This document shows positions 35,404 to 43,385 of a DNA stretch of 64,000 nucleotides, piece by piece. Origin of the DNA: Lentibacillus saliphilus (GTDB taxonomy: Bacteria; Bacillota; Bacilli; Bacillales; Amphibacillaceae). The translations under genes were made by a program, and so were the position numbers. The first letter of the stretch is position 1; each line of letters begins with the position of its first letter. The DNA lies in contig NZ_JABJXD010000001.1 in assembly GCF_019093865.1 (NCBI RefSeq), forward strand, positions 372,001-436,000, written 5' to 3'. The notes beneath the pieces are model-generated. The model had not been told where the DNA came from. It worked only from the letters and a program-made list of their open reading frames with translations, and ran no database searches.

Positions 35404-36456
35404 TTATTTTTGTTGAAGCGCTGTTTTTCTCTTCTTGAGTTTAATATGCAGCTGTCTTCTTCTCGAAATGGCTCTCATTTCTTGAAAGCTGACAAACGTT
35501 TTGTGCTGTTCATCATACAATCTGAAGCGAATCGCCTTCAAGCTGGATAATAACGTAATTGTCGTTGCCTGCTTTAAAGGTGGTGTTGCATTATGAACTT
35601 GTTCAAGGTTGTAATTCGGGACACGTGGACTAAGATGATGAACATGGTGAAAGCCGATACTCCCCGTTAGCCATTGTAATACTTTTGGCAGCTTATAATA
35701 AGAACTGCCATCAACAGCTGCTTTGACAAAATTCCACTCATCCTCATTTTCAAAATAGGAATCTTCAAATTGGTGTTGGACATAAAACAACCATATACCA
35801 AGTGCACCTGCAATGAACAAAATCGGCAGCTGTATTAATAAGAAAGACTGCCATCCAATCATCCATATTAAAAGTCCATAAATGACTATAACGGAAACAT
35901 TAATGAGATACGTATTCATGCGCTCTTTACGCTTAGCTCCAGGTCGATTAAAGCGATTCGAAATCAAGTAAAGGTACAATGGTCCAAATCCAAACATGAT
36001 CAGTGGATTACGGTACAACCGGTATAACATACGTTTCCCGAAAGATGCACTGGCATATTCATTAACGGTCATCACCCACACATCTCCAGTGCCACGCTTG
36101 TCCAAGTTTCCACTTGTTGCATGATGTATGGCATGGTTTCGTTTCCATTTTTCAAAAGCGAATAATGTAATGATCCCTGTTATTGTACCAACAATCCTGT
36201 TAGCTTGACTACTTTTAAAAAATGATTGGTGCGTACAATCATGAAAAATGATAAATATGCGTATAACAAAACCAGAAGCGATTACGAGGATTGGAAGTGT
36301 TAAGAAATAAGATACGCTTAAGCTGTGATACGCAATGAACCACAATAGTATAAAAGGACCAATCGAATTGATTAATTGATTGATACTCACTTTTACATTT
36401 GAGGTCGCATATGGTGCGGCAGATTTTTTTAATTCAGCTTGTTTTTGACGGCTCAA
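35404..36456 (-). CDS. des: Acyl-lipid fatty acid desaturase
   Basis: 350-residue integral membrane diiron desaturase that introduces a double bond in phospholipid acyl chains and so restores fluidity in the cold. The three histidine boxes are present: HDCTH at 72-76, HAIHH at 108-112 and HHVHH near residue 270 within FHHVHHLSPRVPNYNLE. Four membrane segments flank them. It is first in the des-desK-desR operon, with a predicted DesR site upstream. The C-terminus is very basic. Confidence 0.92.
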   Translation of the reverse strand: MSRQKQAELKKSAAPYATSNVKVSINQLINSIGPFILLWFIAYHSLSVSYFLTLPILVIASGFVIRIFIIFHDCTHQSFFKSSQANRIVGTITGIITLFAFEKWKRNHAIHHATSGNLDKRGTGDVWVMTVNEYASASFGKRMLYRLYRNPLIMFGFGPLYLYLISNRFNRPGAKRKERMNTYLINVSVIVIYGLLIWMIGWQSFLLIQLPILFIAGALGIWLFYVQHQFEDSYFENEDEWNFVKAAVDGSSYYKLPKVLQWLTGSIGFHHVHHLSPRVPNYNLEQVHNATPPLKQATTITLLSSLKAIRFRLYDEQHKTFVSFQEMRAISRRRQLHIKLKKRKTALQQK

Positions 36457-36502
36457 AGGATACGCCTCCTGTACATCTTTTTTTGGTTCCTTTTATCATA
36501 AA

Positions 36503-36508
36503 ATTATA
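36503..36508 (-). promoter_or_regulatory. Predicted -10 box of des promoter
   Basis: TATAAT on the minus strand 47 bases before the des start. No consensus -35 is seen, which fits a promoter that needs an activator bound just upstream. Confidence 0.5.
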
Positions 36509-36538
36509 GTGGATATATTAAAAGTCACACGTGTCAGT

Positions 36539-36568
36539 TTGCATATATGACATTTGTCATATATGCAA
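36539..36568 (-). promoter_or_regulatory. Perfect 30-bp palindrome upstream of des, likely DesR operator
   Basis: Arms TTGCATATATGACA (36539-36552) and TGTCATATATGCAA (36555-36568) are exact reverse complements around TT. It ends about 30 bases upstream of the -10 box, an activator position. A second, weaker element with core ACACGTGT lies next to it at 36521-36540, reminiscent of the two adjacent DesR sites known in B. subtilis. Confidence 0.65.
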
Positions 36569-36638
36569 CTTCCATTTCTGAAAAAGCAAAATAGAGCCGG
36601 CTTTCTGTCTCGAAAGTCGGCCTAATATTCATCACTTC

Positions 36639-36992
36639 TTATTTTGATTTAATAAATTGGGACACCATTGGACTCATATCGTTATATATCTTGTGAATGT
36701 TTTGTGCGGTTGTCATAATTTTATCTATATCAAATTGGCCGTCAGGGTTTTGAAACATAGCTGTTAAATTGCCAACGCCCTTTTTTTCAGAGCTTTTCAC
36801 GGCAGGCGCACCACCTTGAAAAGGACCTCCATTTATAAAAGGCTTTTGGAACGCTCCCGTTTTATAGGGATTAGATATTGGTTTAGCATATGGATTAACA
36901 GGAGGGCCTAACGGACGTCTTGGCGGTGCTACTGGGCGCATCTGCCCCCTTGGATTTGTGCGTGGTGGTCTTTGATTAATTGGAAACATCAT
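36639..36992 (-). CDS. YppG-like protein
   Basis: 117 residues. The first 65 are rich in Pro, Arg, Asn and Gly (RPPRTNPRGQMRP...), a disordered, basic segment; the last 45 form a conserved helical part with AMFQNPDGQFDIDKIMTTAQ and end in QFIKSK. This layout resembles the Bacillus YppG family of unknown function, possibly spore associated. ATG 36992, with a second ATG directly after it, is preceded by AAGGAGGTG. The assignment is from memory of the C-terminal motif. Confidence 0.55.
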   Translation of the reverse strand: MMFPINQRPPRTNPRGQMRPVAPPRRPLGPPVNPYAKPISNPYKTGAFQKPFINGGPFQGGAPAVKSSEKKGVGNLTAMFQNPDGQFDIDKIMTTAQNIHKIYNDMSPMVSQFIKSK

Positions 36993-37166
36993 CTTACACC
37001 TCCTTATAAAACTAACATTACATCTAATATATCGTATTCATCATTTAGGATTTTCGATCATGTATCTGTCCTAGATCATTATTATAAATTCCCTAGCTCT
37101 TATGTGACATTTTCAAATTGTGCCTCATACGCTATAACCAACCGTTTATTCATATGAGGTGACTAT

Positions 37167-37946
37167 ATGAGCATTGTTCGTACAGATTTATGGTTGAAAG
37201 AAGATCACTACGACCCAGTTAAAGTGTGTGATCGTTTGACTTCCTATTTTCCGAATGCATCGTCTCGGGCCATCTATGATCATTTAGTAAATTACGGCTT
37301 GTATCGTTCTATTCACAAAAAAACACTCAAACATTTGCGAGAGATTGACATATGGACGATCATCACATCACAGTTTGAAAGACTCAGCAAAGCATGGGAT
37401 GGTCCTGATGTCCCCATTTTCATATTCCCATCTGATGAAGACAATCCACACCTAAAACGAGATTTCAATGCAAAATCAGGTCTGTCCTTTAAAGACAAAC
37501 TATTTTTATTCGTATCACAGCACAATTCAAAAGAAGAAATCCAAGCATTATTTACACACGAATACAATCATGTATGTCGACTAAAGCATTACGATAAAGA
37601 TGATAATTTTACATTGTTAGATCGCATTATTATGGAAGGTCTAGCAGAAAATGCCGTCCGTGAGTATGTCGGTGAGAACTATGTCGCTAAATGGACGGCC
37701 CTTTATAGCAAAACAGAACTCGATAAAATTTTGAACACGATTATTGTACCGCATAAGGATATAACAAGACATGATTCGAAGTTTGAACAACTATTGTACG
37801 GCTCACATTTTCATCCACCTATGGCTGGATATTGTGCTGGCTATCACACCGTTAAGAGTTATATCAAAGCATCAAACATGTCTTGGCCAAGCATATTAAA
37901 AACAGCATCTGATAAAATAGCATCACGTCATCTTAAGATGTCATAA
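37167..37946 (+). CDS. YjaZ-like DUF2268 zinc metallopeptidase
   Basis: 259 residues, no signal peptide or membrane segment. The sequence LFTHEYNHVCRL contains HEYNH, an HExxH zinc motif, followed about 25 residues later by IIMEGLAENAVREYVGE (core MEGLAENAV), which gives the downstream Glu ligand. This is the DUF2268/YjaZ arrangement of predicted Zn-dependent proteases. ATG 37167 follows GAGGTGACTAT. Target proteins are unknown. Confidence 0.8.
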   Translation: MSIVRTDLWLKEDHYDPVKVCDRLTSYFPNASSRAIYDHLVNYGLYRSIHKKTLKHLREIDIWTIITSQFERLSKAWDGPDVPIFIFPSDEDNPHLKRDFNAKSGLSFKDKLFLFVSQHNSKEEIQALFTHEYNHVCRLKHYDKDDNFTLLDRIIMEGLAENAVREYVGENYVAKWTALYSKTELDKILNTIIVPHKDITRHDSKFEQLLYGSHFHPPMAGYCAGYHTVKSYIKASNMSWPSILKTASDKIASRHLKMS

Positions 37947-37953
37947 TTGCATC

Positions 37954-37989
37954 ACTAAAAAGCCAACATTTCAAACGTTGGCTTTTTAG
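37954..37989. terminator. Bidirectional terminator
   Basis: CTAAAAAGCCAAC / GTTGGCTTTTTAG inverted repeat between the convergent peptidase gene and the gene ending at 37999. Confidence 0.88.
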
Positions 37990-37998
37990 CTACGTACA

Positions 37999-38292
37999 TT
38001 ACCAAAAGAAAAATGGTAGAAGAGCCAATCCTGTAATCGCTCCCAGTGCTATTCCGAAGCCGAAACCAAAGCCGCGCGCGACTGGATATGGACGTCTTCC
38101 ATAACCATAATATGGTCGGTAAAACCCATAGCCAAAACCACCTAAATTCCCGGACTTGACTTCTCTAAGATACACTTTTCGTTCATTCACATCCTCAATG
38201 ATTCCACGATAAACTGCGCCGTTTCTCGTTCTAATTTCTACCGCACGCCCTCTGTGACGTCGGCACAATTGGTGATAGTGCTGTACAGACAT
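37999..38292 (-). CDS. Sm-fold-like protein with Gly/Tyr-rich segment and hydrophobic tail
   Basis: 97 residues. Residues 5-48 (HQLCRRHRGRAVEIRTRNGA and YRGIIEDVNERKVYLREV) look like an Sm/LSm strand pattern: G-x-x-V-x-I-x-T-x-N-G-x-x-Y-x-G-x-I. Then comes a Gly/Tyr/Arg stretch (GGFGYGFYRPYYGYGRRPY) and a hydrophobic C-terminal helix ending LPFFFW. Such compositions are typical of spore coat and spore membrane proteins. ATG 38292 has GGAGGTG six bases upstream; the longer frame from 38340 is unsupported. The family is unknown to me. Confidence 0.6.
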   Translation of the reverse strand: MSVQHYHQLCRRHRGRAVEIRTRNGAVYRGIIEDVNERKVYLREVKSGNLGGFGYGFYRPYYGYGRRPYPVARGFGFGFGIALGAITGLALLPFFFW

Positions 38293-38470
38293 TTTCTCAC
38301 CTCCTGCTTGACAACCATATAACATCCTATGCGATTGCAATGTGTTTGCGTAGGTCCTTGCACGAGGTGGAAAAAATCTAATTTAGATTTCGTTAAATTA
38401 GGGAAACACCCATACATATTTTACTCACATACGTATAGTAATCGTAAGCACTATATAAGGAGGGTTCAGC

Positions 38471-38575
38471 ATGAGTCAATATTCAGGTTGTGGTGGAAAT
38501 GATTTCATTTTGATTGTCGTATTGTTCATCTTGCTCATCATTGTTGGAGCTGCATTTGTAGGGTACGGCTATTAA
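38471..38575 (+). CDS. YjcZ-family sporulation peptide, copy 1
   Basis: 34 residues: MSQYSGCGGNDF then the conserved hydrophobic helix [17 protein letters not shown] and the end VGYGY. This is the YjcZ family of tiny spore proteins, to which the B. subtilis coat assembly peptide SscA is related. ATG 38471 follows AAGGAGG. Two more copies follow in tandem. Confidence 0.88.
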   Translation: MSQYSGCGGNDFILIVVLFILLIIVGAAFVGYGY

Positions 38576-38598
38576 GTGACAACCGATTTTAATAAGAA

Positions 38599-38636
38599 GG
38601 GCACATGCCCAAATCGAGTAAATTGGGACTGTGTCC
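38599..38636 (+). terminator. Possible weak terminator between YjcZ copies 1 and 2
   Basis: GGGCACATGCCCAA pairs with TTGGGACTGTGTCC with two mismatches. No clear T-run follows, so it may only attenuate. Confidence 0.35.
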
Positions 38637-38695
38637 ATTCCCATGACGGGTTACATGCATATATTACTAAAGACATACTCATGGAGGTGGTTTAA

Positions 38696-38803
38696 ATGGG
38701 TGAATCATATGGAGGTTATGGTGCAGGCTTTGCCTTAATCGTCGTGTTGTTTATTTTACTAGTCATCGTAGGTACAGCTTACGTTGGTGGTTATGGCTAT
38801 TAA
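38696..38803 (+). CDS. YjcZ-family sporulation peptide, copy 2
   Basis: 35 residues: [13 protein letters not shown], hydrophobic [15 protein letters not shown], then YVGGYGY. ATG 38696 follows GGAGGTGG. The core differs from copy 1 at only a few positions, showing tandem duplication. Confidence 0.88.
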   Translation: MGESYGGYGAGFALIVVLFILLVIVGTAYVGGYGY

Positions 38804-38833
38804 ATTGAATCCAAATTAAAAGGAGGGTTTTTT

Positions 38834-38974
38834 ATGCGTTACGGAATGGGTCAATGTGGATGTGGCTATGGTTATGGAGCGCCAGCTTATGGCGGTGGAT
38901 ATCCAGGCGGTGGATTCGCGTTAATTGTGGTGTTGTTCATCCTGCTGATCATTGTAGGCGCTGCCTGGTTATAG
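38834..38974 (+). CDS. YjcZ-family sporulation peptide, copy 3, with Gly/Tyr-rich head
   Basis: 46 residues. The N-terminal head is Gly/Tyr/Cys-rich ([20 protein letters not shown] and GGYPGGG), followed by the family helix [19 protein letters not shown]. It lacks the GYGY end of the other copies. ATG 38834 follows AGGAGGG. The extended head resembles coat proteins rich in Gly and Tyr. Confidence 0.85.
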   Translation: MRYGMGQCGCGYGYGAPAYGGGYPGGGFALIVVLFILLIIVGAAWL

Positions 38975-38990
38975 AACACGCTCAATGTGA

Positions 38991-39029
38991 AATACTGGCT
39001 GCCCAATCGGCAGTCAGTATTGTTTTTTT
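38991..39029 (+). terminator. Terminator after YjcZ cluster
   Basis: AATACTGGCTGCC / GGCAGTCAGTATT stem followed by GTTTTTTT, 16 bases after the third copy. Confidence 0.9.
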
Positions 39030-39143
39030 CCCATTTCTGTATTGTGCACGCTCCAGAAAACGATTCCACCTCAAAGGACAAGCTGATTTAGGTTCATAAA
39101 AATAACATTTAAGGACAACATATATAAGGGAGGATATACCAAT

Positions 39144-40055
39144 ATGGACAATCAATCAGTTTTATCAGCAGAAGATTTAAATACAATCATTGTTGCTATT
39201 GTGGCAGGTACACTTGCAAGGGTATGGGTTTTAAAAGAAGATTATCGACAATACCCGAGCTATCCGAATGGATATTTTATTCATATTGTAACAGGCTTTG
39301 TTGCAGCAGCACTCGGAGCCGTTGCTGTCCCTGCTTTAATCAGTAAAAACTTTGTAGCTGTTACATTTCTAACCCTTGCATTACAGCAATTTCGCGACAT
39401 TAGAAAGATGGAGAGAGATAGTCTTAATGATCTTGAGAACACTGAATATACATATCGCGGAGAAGCATACATCGATGGAATCTCTAAAACATTCGAAGCC
39501 CGTAATTACAATGCTTTTATCACAGCATTAACGGTTTCCATAACGATGACCACTCTACCATTTAATATTTGGATCAACTCTATCTTCGGTTTTATGATTG
39601 CATTATTCATTGCTGGCGGATTAAAATATTTCACCAAAGGAAAAACAATTGGAGATATTGCAGACGTCGAACAAGGCACCATTAATATTGATGGATCAAA
39701 CCTATATGTCGATGATATTTTTATCAGCAATTTGTTAGGGACAGAAAATGCTCAAGCAATGTTTCATGAGGAAGGTCTAGCAGTCGTCATAACGCCAAAC
39801 GAACAACACTTTCGTATCAATTTGGATCATTTCGGGCAAAGACAGGCCGCTTTATTTGAAGCGACACGTGCACTTGGAAATAAACGATATCACTTCACTC
39901 GGAAGGATTACAAAGATGGACGTATCGTTATTACACTTATTCCGATTAAACAAGATATAGACGCCTTCATAGAAGCTGTGAAAAAATGCCCGCTTCTCGA
40001 AAGCGCAAAAAAATCTCATACTGTTATGAGTGTATCAAAAGGAGAGGAAAGCTAA
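39144..40055 (+). CDS. YIEGIA-family membrane protein
   Basis: 303 residues. Membrane segments lie at about 12-27, 46-66, 72-84, 128-145 and 145-163; the C-terminal half (170-303) is a soluble domain with INIDGSNLYVDDIFISNLLG. The name-giving motif appears as EAYIDGISKTFEARNYNAF near residue 108. Family members are found in spore formers; the B. subtilis relative has been linked to spore envelope assembly. The next gene overlaps the stop by one base and encodes its known small partner. ATG 39144 follows AGGGAGGAT. Confidence 0.82.
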   Translation: MDNQSVLSAEDLNTIIVAIVAGTLARVWVLKEDYRQYPSYPNGYFIHIVTGFVAAALGAVAVPALISKNFVAVTFLTLALQQFRDIRKMERDSLNDLENTEYTYRGEAYIDGISKTFEARNYNAFITALTVSITMTTLPFNIWINSIFGFMIALFIAGGLKYFTKGKTIGDIADVEQGTINIDGSNLYVDDIFISNLLGTENAQAMFHEEGLAVVITPNEQHFRINLDHFGQRQAALFEATRALGNKRYHFTRKDYKDGRIVITLIPIKQDIDAFIEAVKKCPLLESAKKSHTVMSVSKGEES

Positions 40056-40261
40056 TGGCGAGAGAAGCTTCCATGAAACCAGATTTTAAAATTTTAGCTT
40101 ATGTTACGACGAATAGAGATCGGATTATTGCAAGTAACTGCTTGGCATTACACGCACAAAATGATACAGCAGCCACTGAAATGACTGCCGATATAGCTAA
40201 AGCATTAAAAGCAGATGTTGTTCAATTAACGAATGACGACTTTATGATCATACGTGTTTGA
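40055..40261 (+). CDS. Capping complex subunit for YIEGIA protein
   Basis: 68 residues, soluble, alpha/beta: KILAYVTTNRDRIIASNC and ADVVQLTNDDFMIIRV. Short proteins of this type are always encoded directly after YIEGIA genes and are named for that. ATG 40055 shares its A with the stop of the preceding gene and follows GGAGAGG, so translation is coupled. Confidence 0.75.
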   Translation: MAREASMKPDFKILAYVTTNRDRIIASNCLALHAQNDTAATEMTADIAKALKADVVQLTNDDFMIIRV

Positions 40262-40288
40262 GGCTTTTAAGATCCTGATAAATTGACA

Positions 40289-41194
40289 TCAATCTTTCCG
40301 CTCTCTTAGACAATTTCCTGCCGATGGTAGATTGGATAGATTCATATAACCAATTATAGATACGACGACGAGAACAATATTATAGTTAAGCGGATTAAAT
40401 GGATACGTTAAAATACTAGGATCAGCAACGACAGCACCACCAAGAAGCCCAGTAAATAATATGATTTGAAATATATATAAGTGACGCTTATGAGGATAGA
40501 AGAGCCATAACATGCCAACGAGAATTTCAAATACCCCGACACCGATCACAAGAAGCTCCAGTTGTTCAGTTGTCATCGACAAGACATTAGGTATCATCGA
40601 TATTTCTAATGGATGCATAAATAACAGCTTTGGAACAAGACCGTGATACGCCCACACAAAGAAAAACAAACCGACAAGAAGCCAGTGCGTGAACAAACGC
40701 CGATATTGCAAAGCAGGTGCCTCTCCTCTTTCCACCCAGCCTTTTAAAACATCAAAGCTAAGCGCTGTCGCAAAGCCCATTAACGGTCGAAATACGAGCT
40801 GATCAGCCCATTTTCCAATGCGTCCATAACCCGGCTCATAATCATACTGTGTAACAACTGTAATTGAGTCTTCATTAGGTGTGTACTGCCAGTATCCTCG
40901 CCCCTCCTTTATTGGAGACGTTATTTGGTCTGTTCCGAAATGAAGCGATGACGTTCGCGTACCTTCATCTGAATTATGGTAGCCGACTGTTTTCCGCCAT
41001 CCCTTAATGTATATGCCTGGAGCGAGTCGCCTTTCATAAGTGAAATGTTGGACACCATCTGCATTGTCCAGATATGTGATAGATGAAAATCGCAAATCCC
41101 ACTGTTCATGTAGCTCGGGTGTTTGTGTCTTGTCCCACAATGCATCCATATTACCTTTAATCGACGTTTCTACATAAATAGGCTGTTGCCTCAT
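40289..41194 (-). CDS. SRPBCC domain fused to DoxX-like membrane domain
   Basis: 301 residues in two parts. Residues 1-150 look like an SRPBCC/START-type ligand-binding fold (YVETSIKGNMDALWDKTQTP and GWRKTVGYHNS, TQYDYEPGYG). Residues 165-290 have four membrane segments with WAYHGLVPKLLFMHP and GVFEILVGMLWLF, as in DoxX-like proteins. The fusion puts a soluble lipid- or small-molecule-binding domain on a membrane base. Function is unknown. ATG 41194 follows GTAGGTG. Confidence 0.75.
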   Translation of the reverse strand: MRQQPIYVETSIKGNMDALWDKTQTPELHEQWDLRFSSITYLDNADGVQHFTYERRLAPGIYIKGWRKTVGYHNSDEGTRTSSLHFGTDQITSPIKEGRGYWQYTPNEDSITVVTQYDYEPGYGRIGKWADQLVFRPLMGFATALSFDVLKGWVERGEAPALQYRRLFTHWLLVGLFFFVWAYHGLVPKLLFMHPLEISMIPNVLSMTTEQLELLVIGVGVFEILVGMLWLFYPHKRHLYIFQIILFTGLLGGAVVADPSILTYPFNPLNYNIVLVVVSIIGYMNLSNLPSAGNCLRERKD

Positions 41195-41325
41195 TTAAAA
41201 CACCTACTTTTTGAAGTGAATTGAAACCGTGTTAATGAAAACAACCATCAAAGCTGGTAGACAAATAAAAGCCACATGGGTCCATATTAAAAGAAGTTTA
41301 GAACCATGCGCCTTTACTGCCCGCT

Positions 41326-42501
41326 TTATGAACTTGGTATCTTTTGAAACCGCTCGAAGCTAAGAGGATCAACAGGAATAATCGTTTCCTCGTCGCTCAT
41401 CATTTGTGCAATTAGCTTACCAGTAACAGTAGCTAGACTGATCCCATCTCCTTCATGTCCAGCCGCAATATAGAAGCCCGGAATCGCGTTCACTTCAGAT
41501 ACAATTGGTAAATGGTCCTCAGTCCACGGTCTAAATCCTGTATAGGCGCGAATCATCGTAAAATCATCCATTTTTGGGAAGAAACGCATGGCCCGTCTCG
41601 CCATTGTTCGAATAACATTAATATCAACCCGACCATCATATCCGACAAATTGCCGGCTTGAGCCAAGGAGAAAATTTTGACTTTCTGTTGGTTCAAGAAC
41701 GAGTGCAACACCGTGCTCTAACGTTTCAGGATCAGCGATGCGTTCCCGTTCAAATTTATTCATTAAATAACCAAACTCCATCACATTACGCATCATGACC
41801 GGCTTTTGGCGTGCACCGACCATAATATGCCCTTTTCGAGGCTTAATTGGTATATCGACATCGAGCATCTCACCAATAAACGGCGCCCACACCCCCGCAG
41901 CATTGATAACCTTTTTCGCTGTAAACTCGCCATTTGGCGTCTCAATTGAAAAGGAATCGGCTTTCGTGATGTTCTTAACCTCTGTTTGAGTAAACAGCTT
42001 TAAACCGTACTGCTTCGCTTTATCAATCAAAGCATAGCAAAACAAATAAGGATTAATGAGTGAATCTGTTTCACATTCCAAACCACCAGGAATATCGTCG
42101 GCAAAATAAGGCGACTCCTGCTTTATATCAGAGCGATCTAAAACATTAAATTTGAGACCTGCTTCATTTTGAATGTTTACCCAGTCAATGGCCGCTTCCA
42201 TTTCAGCATCATTATCACACACGAGAATGCTTCCTAGTGGGCGATATTCAAATGGAATATCCAATTCTTTGGCCAGATCAATCGTCAATTCCTGACTAAC
42301 GAGCGACATTTTACTGTCATATCCAGGGTCTTTATCAACGATCGTAATATTGCCATCACATCTTGAAGATGTTCCACTTGCGATATCGCCCTTCTCGATT
42401 AAAATGCAATCATATCCAGCCTTTGAAACATAATAAGCAATGGCACACCCCATAATACCACCGCCAATAATGGCCACATCTGTGTTATATTTTATCGTCA
42501 T
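41326..42501 (-). CDS. FAD-dependent DAO-family oxidoreductase (amine/imino-acid dehydrogenase beta subunit)
   Basis: 391 residues. The Rossmann motif AIIGGGIMGCAIAYYVSKAG starts near residue 10 (core GGGIMG), and the C-terminal AAGHEGDGISLATVTGKLIA (core GHEGDGI) completes the FAD site typical of sarcosine, glycine, proline and opine oxidases. It is divergent from the three plus-strand genes at 42710-44592, which encode the other usual subunits of heterotetrameric enzymes (HcnABC, opine oxidase, D-hydroxyproline or L-proline dehydrogenase type). The physiological substrate is unknown. A shared 207-bp control region holds a palindrome. Confidence 0.82.
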   Translation of the reverse strand: MTIKYNTDVAIIGGGIMGCAIAYYVSKAGYDCILIEKGDIASGTSSRCDGNITIVDKDPGYDSKMSLVSQELTIDLAKELDIPFEYRPLGSILVCDNDAEMEAAIDWVNIQNEAGLKFNVLDRSDIKQESPYFADDIPGGLECETDSLINPYLFCYALIDKAKQYGLKLFTQTEVKNITKADSFSIETPNGEFTAKKVINAAGVWAPFIGEMLDVDIPIKPRKGHIMVGARQKPVMMRNVMEFGYLMNKFERERIADPETLEHGVALVLEPTESQNFLLGSSRQFVGYDGRVDINVIRTMARRAMRFFPKMDDFTMIRAYTGFRPWTEDHLPIVSEVNAIPGFYIAAGHEGDGISLATVTGKLIAQMMSDEETIIPVDPLSFERFQKIPSS

Positions 42502-42609
42502 CTTTTTTCCTCCCTACCCCCACCAATGTACATTTACAAGCATACACACAAACCATTTACAATATTATTACCATTAAAATCATTTTTTTCATACAAAACA
42601 TTAATCCCT

Positions 42610-42629
42610 TTCTAACTTATATGTTAGAA
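42610..42629. promoter_or_regulatory. Palindromic operator in divergent promoter region
   Basis: TTCTAAC-TTATAT-GTTAGAA is an exact inverted repeat between the two divergently read oxidase genes. Its form would suit a GntR- or similar dimeric repressor, but no regulator gene is adjacent. Apart from it, 42502-42709 holds only AT-rich promoter-like sequence. Confidence 0.5.
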
Positions 42630-42709
42630 TAGCGATGAATCAGTTGTCAATGATTGTGTATTTAAAAATGTAAGCCGTTTCAAAGTGTTCGAGATAAGGA
42701 GGAAATCGA

Positions 42710-42982
42710 ATGGATAAGATGATCATCTGTAGATGTGAAGAAGTAACATTAGGAGACATTAAAGATACCGCAGAACAATACGATGCGACAGCCCGAGAGA
42801 TTAAACTCCGCACAAGAGCGGGTATGGGGTATTGTGGCGGGAGAACGTGCAGACCTGCTGTTGACAAAGTGTTAGAGGATATAACAGGTGAAAAGCCCGG
42901 CGATCAAATCCCTTTAAAAGTACAGCCACCTGTACGCCCGGTCACATTGGCAACGTTAGGAGGTCGGACAAATGACACATAA
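42710..42982 (+). CDS. BFD-like 2Fe-2S protein
   Basis: 90 residues. ICRCEEVTLGDI near the start and MGYCGGRTCRPAV near residue 40 give the four cysteines (CxC and CxxxxC) of the BFD-like [2Fe-2S] domain found in the alpha subunits of opine oxidases, sarcosine oxidases and nitrite reductases. Here it is a free subunit. ATG 42710 follows AAGGAGG, and the stop overlaps the next gene by 11 bases. Confidence 0.85.
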   Translation: MDKMIICRCEEVTLGDIKDTAEQYDATAREIKLRTRAGMGYCGGRTCRPAVDKVLEDITGEKPGDQIPLKVQPPVRPVTLATLGGRTNDT

Positions 42983-43385
42983 ACAGATGCGTATTATAGA
43001 TCACCCAGTTCTTGGAGCGATGAACGAGCGGGACATTATGACATTTACATTTGATGGGCATACATATAAAGGCTTTAAAGGTGATACGATCGCTTCGGCT
43101 CTCCTCGCGAATGGTATACGTCAGCTGCGGGTTCATGAGGAGCGTGGTACCCCTAGAGGCATTTATTGTAATATTGGCCATTGCTTCGAATGCCGGACAA
43201 CAGTTAACGGTGTATCTGGTGTACGTGCATGCTTGACACCACTCAAAGACGGCATGGTTGTAACAAGTGGTCAAACTGAGCCTGTTCCACTAAACTCGGA
43301 ACATGATGTAGACGAGCTTCCACGCACGTACACAGAATTCATTCAAAAACAGAAAGCGCATGAGGCAGGTGATTCAGATGCATGA
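42972..43385 (+). CDS. 2Fe-2S ferredoxin-like subunit (SoxA N-terminal/HcnA type)
   Basis: 137 residues. FTFDGHTYKGFKGDTIASALLANG (core GDTIASALLANG) and CNIGHCFECRTTVNGVSGVRAC show a ferredoxin-like [2Fe-2S] fold with cysteines in CxxxxCxxC...C order, as in HcnA or the N-terminus of sarcosine oxidase alpha. AGGAGG lies seven bases before ATG 42972. It overlaps genes on both sides, so the three plus-strand genes form one translation-coupled unit. Confidence 0.85.
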   Translation: MTHKQMRIIDHPVLGAMNERDIMTFTFDGHTYKGFKGDTIASALLANGIRQLRVHEERGTPRGIYCNIGHCFECRTTVNGVSGVRACLTPLKDGMVVTSGQTEPVPLNSEHDVDELPRTYTEFIQKQKAHEAGDSDA

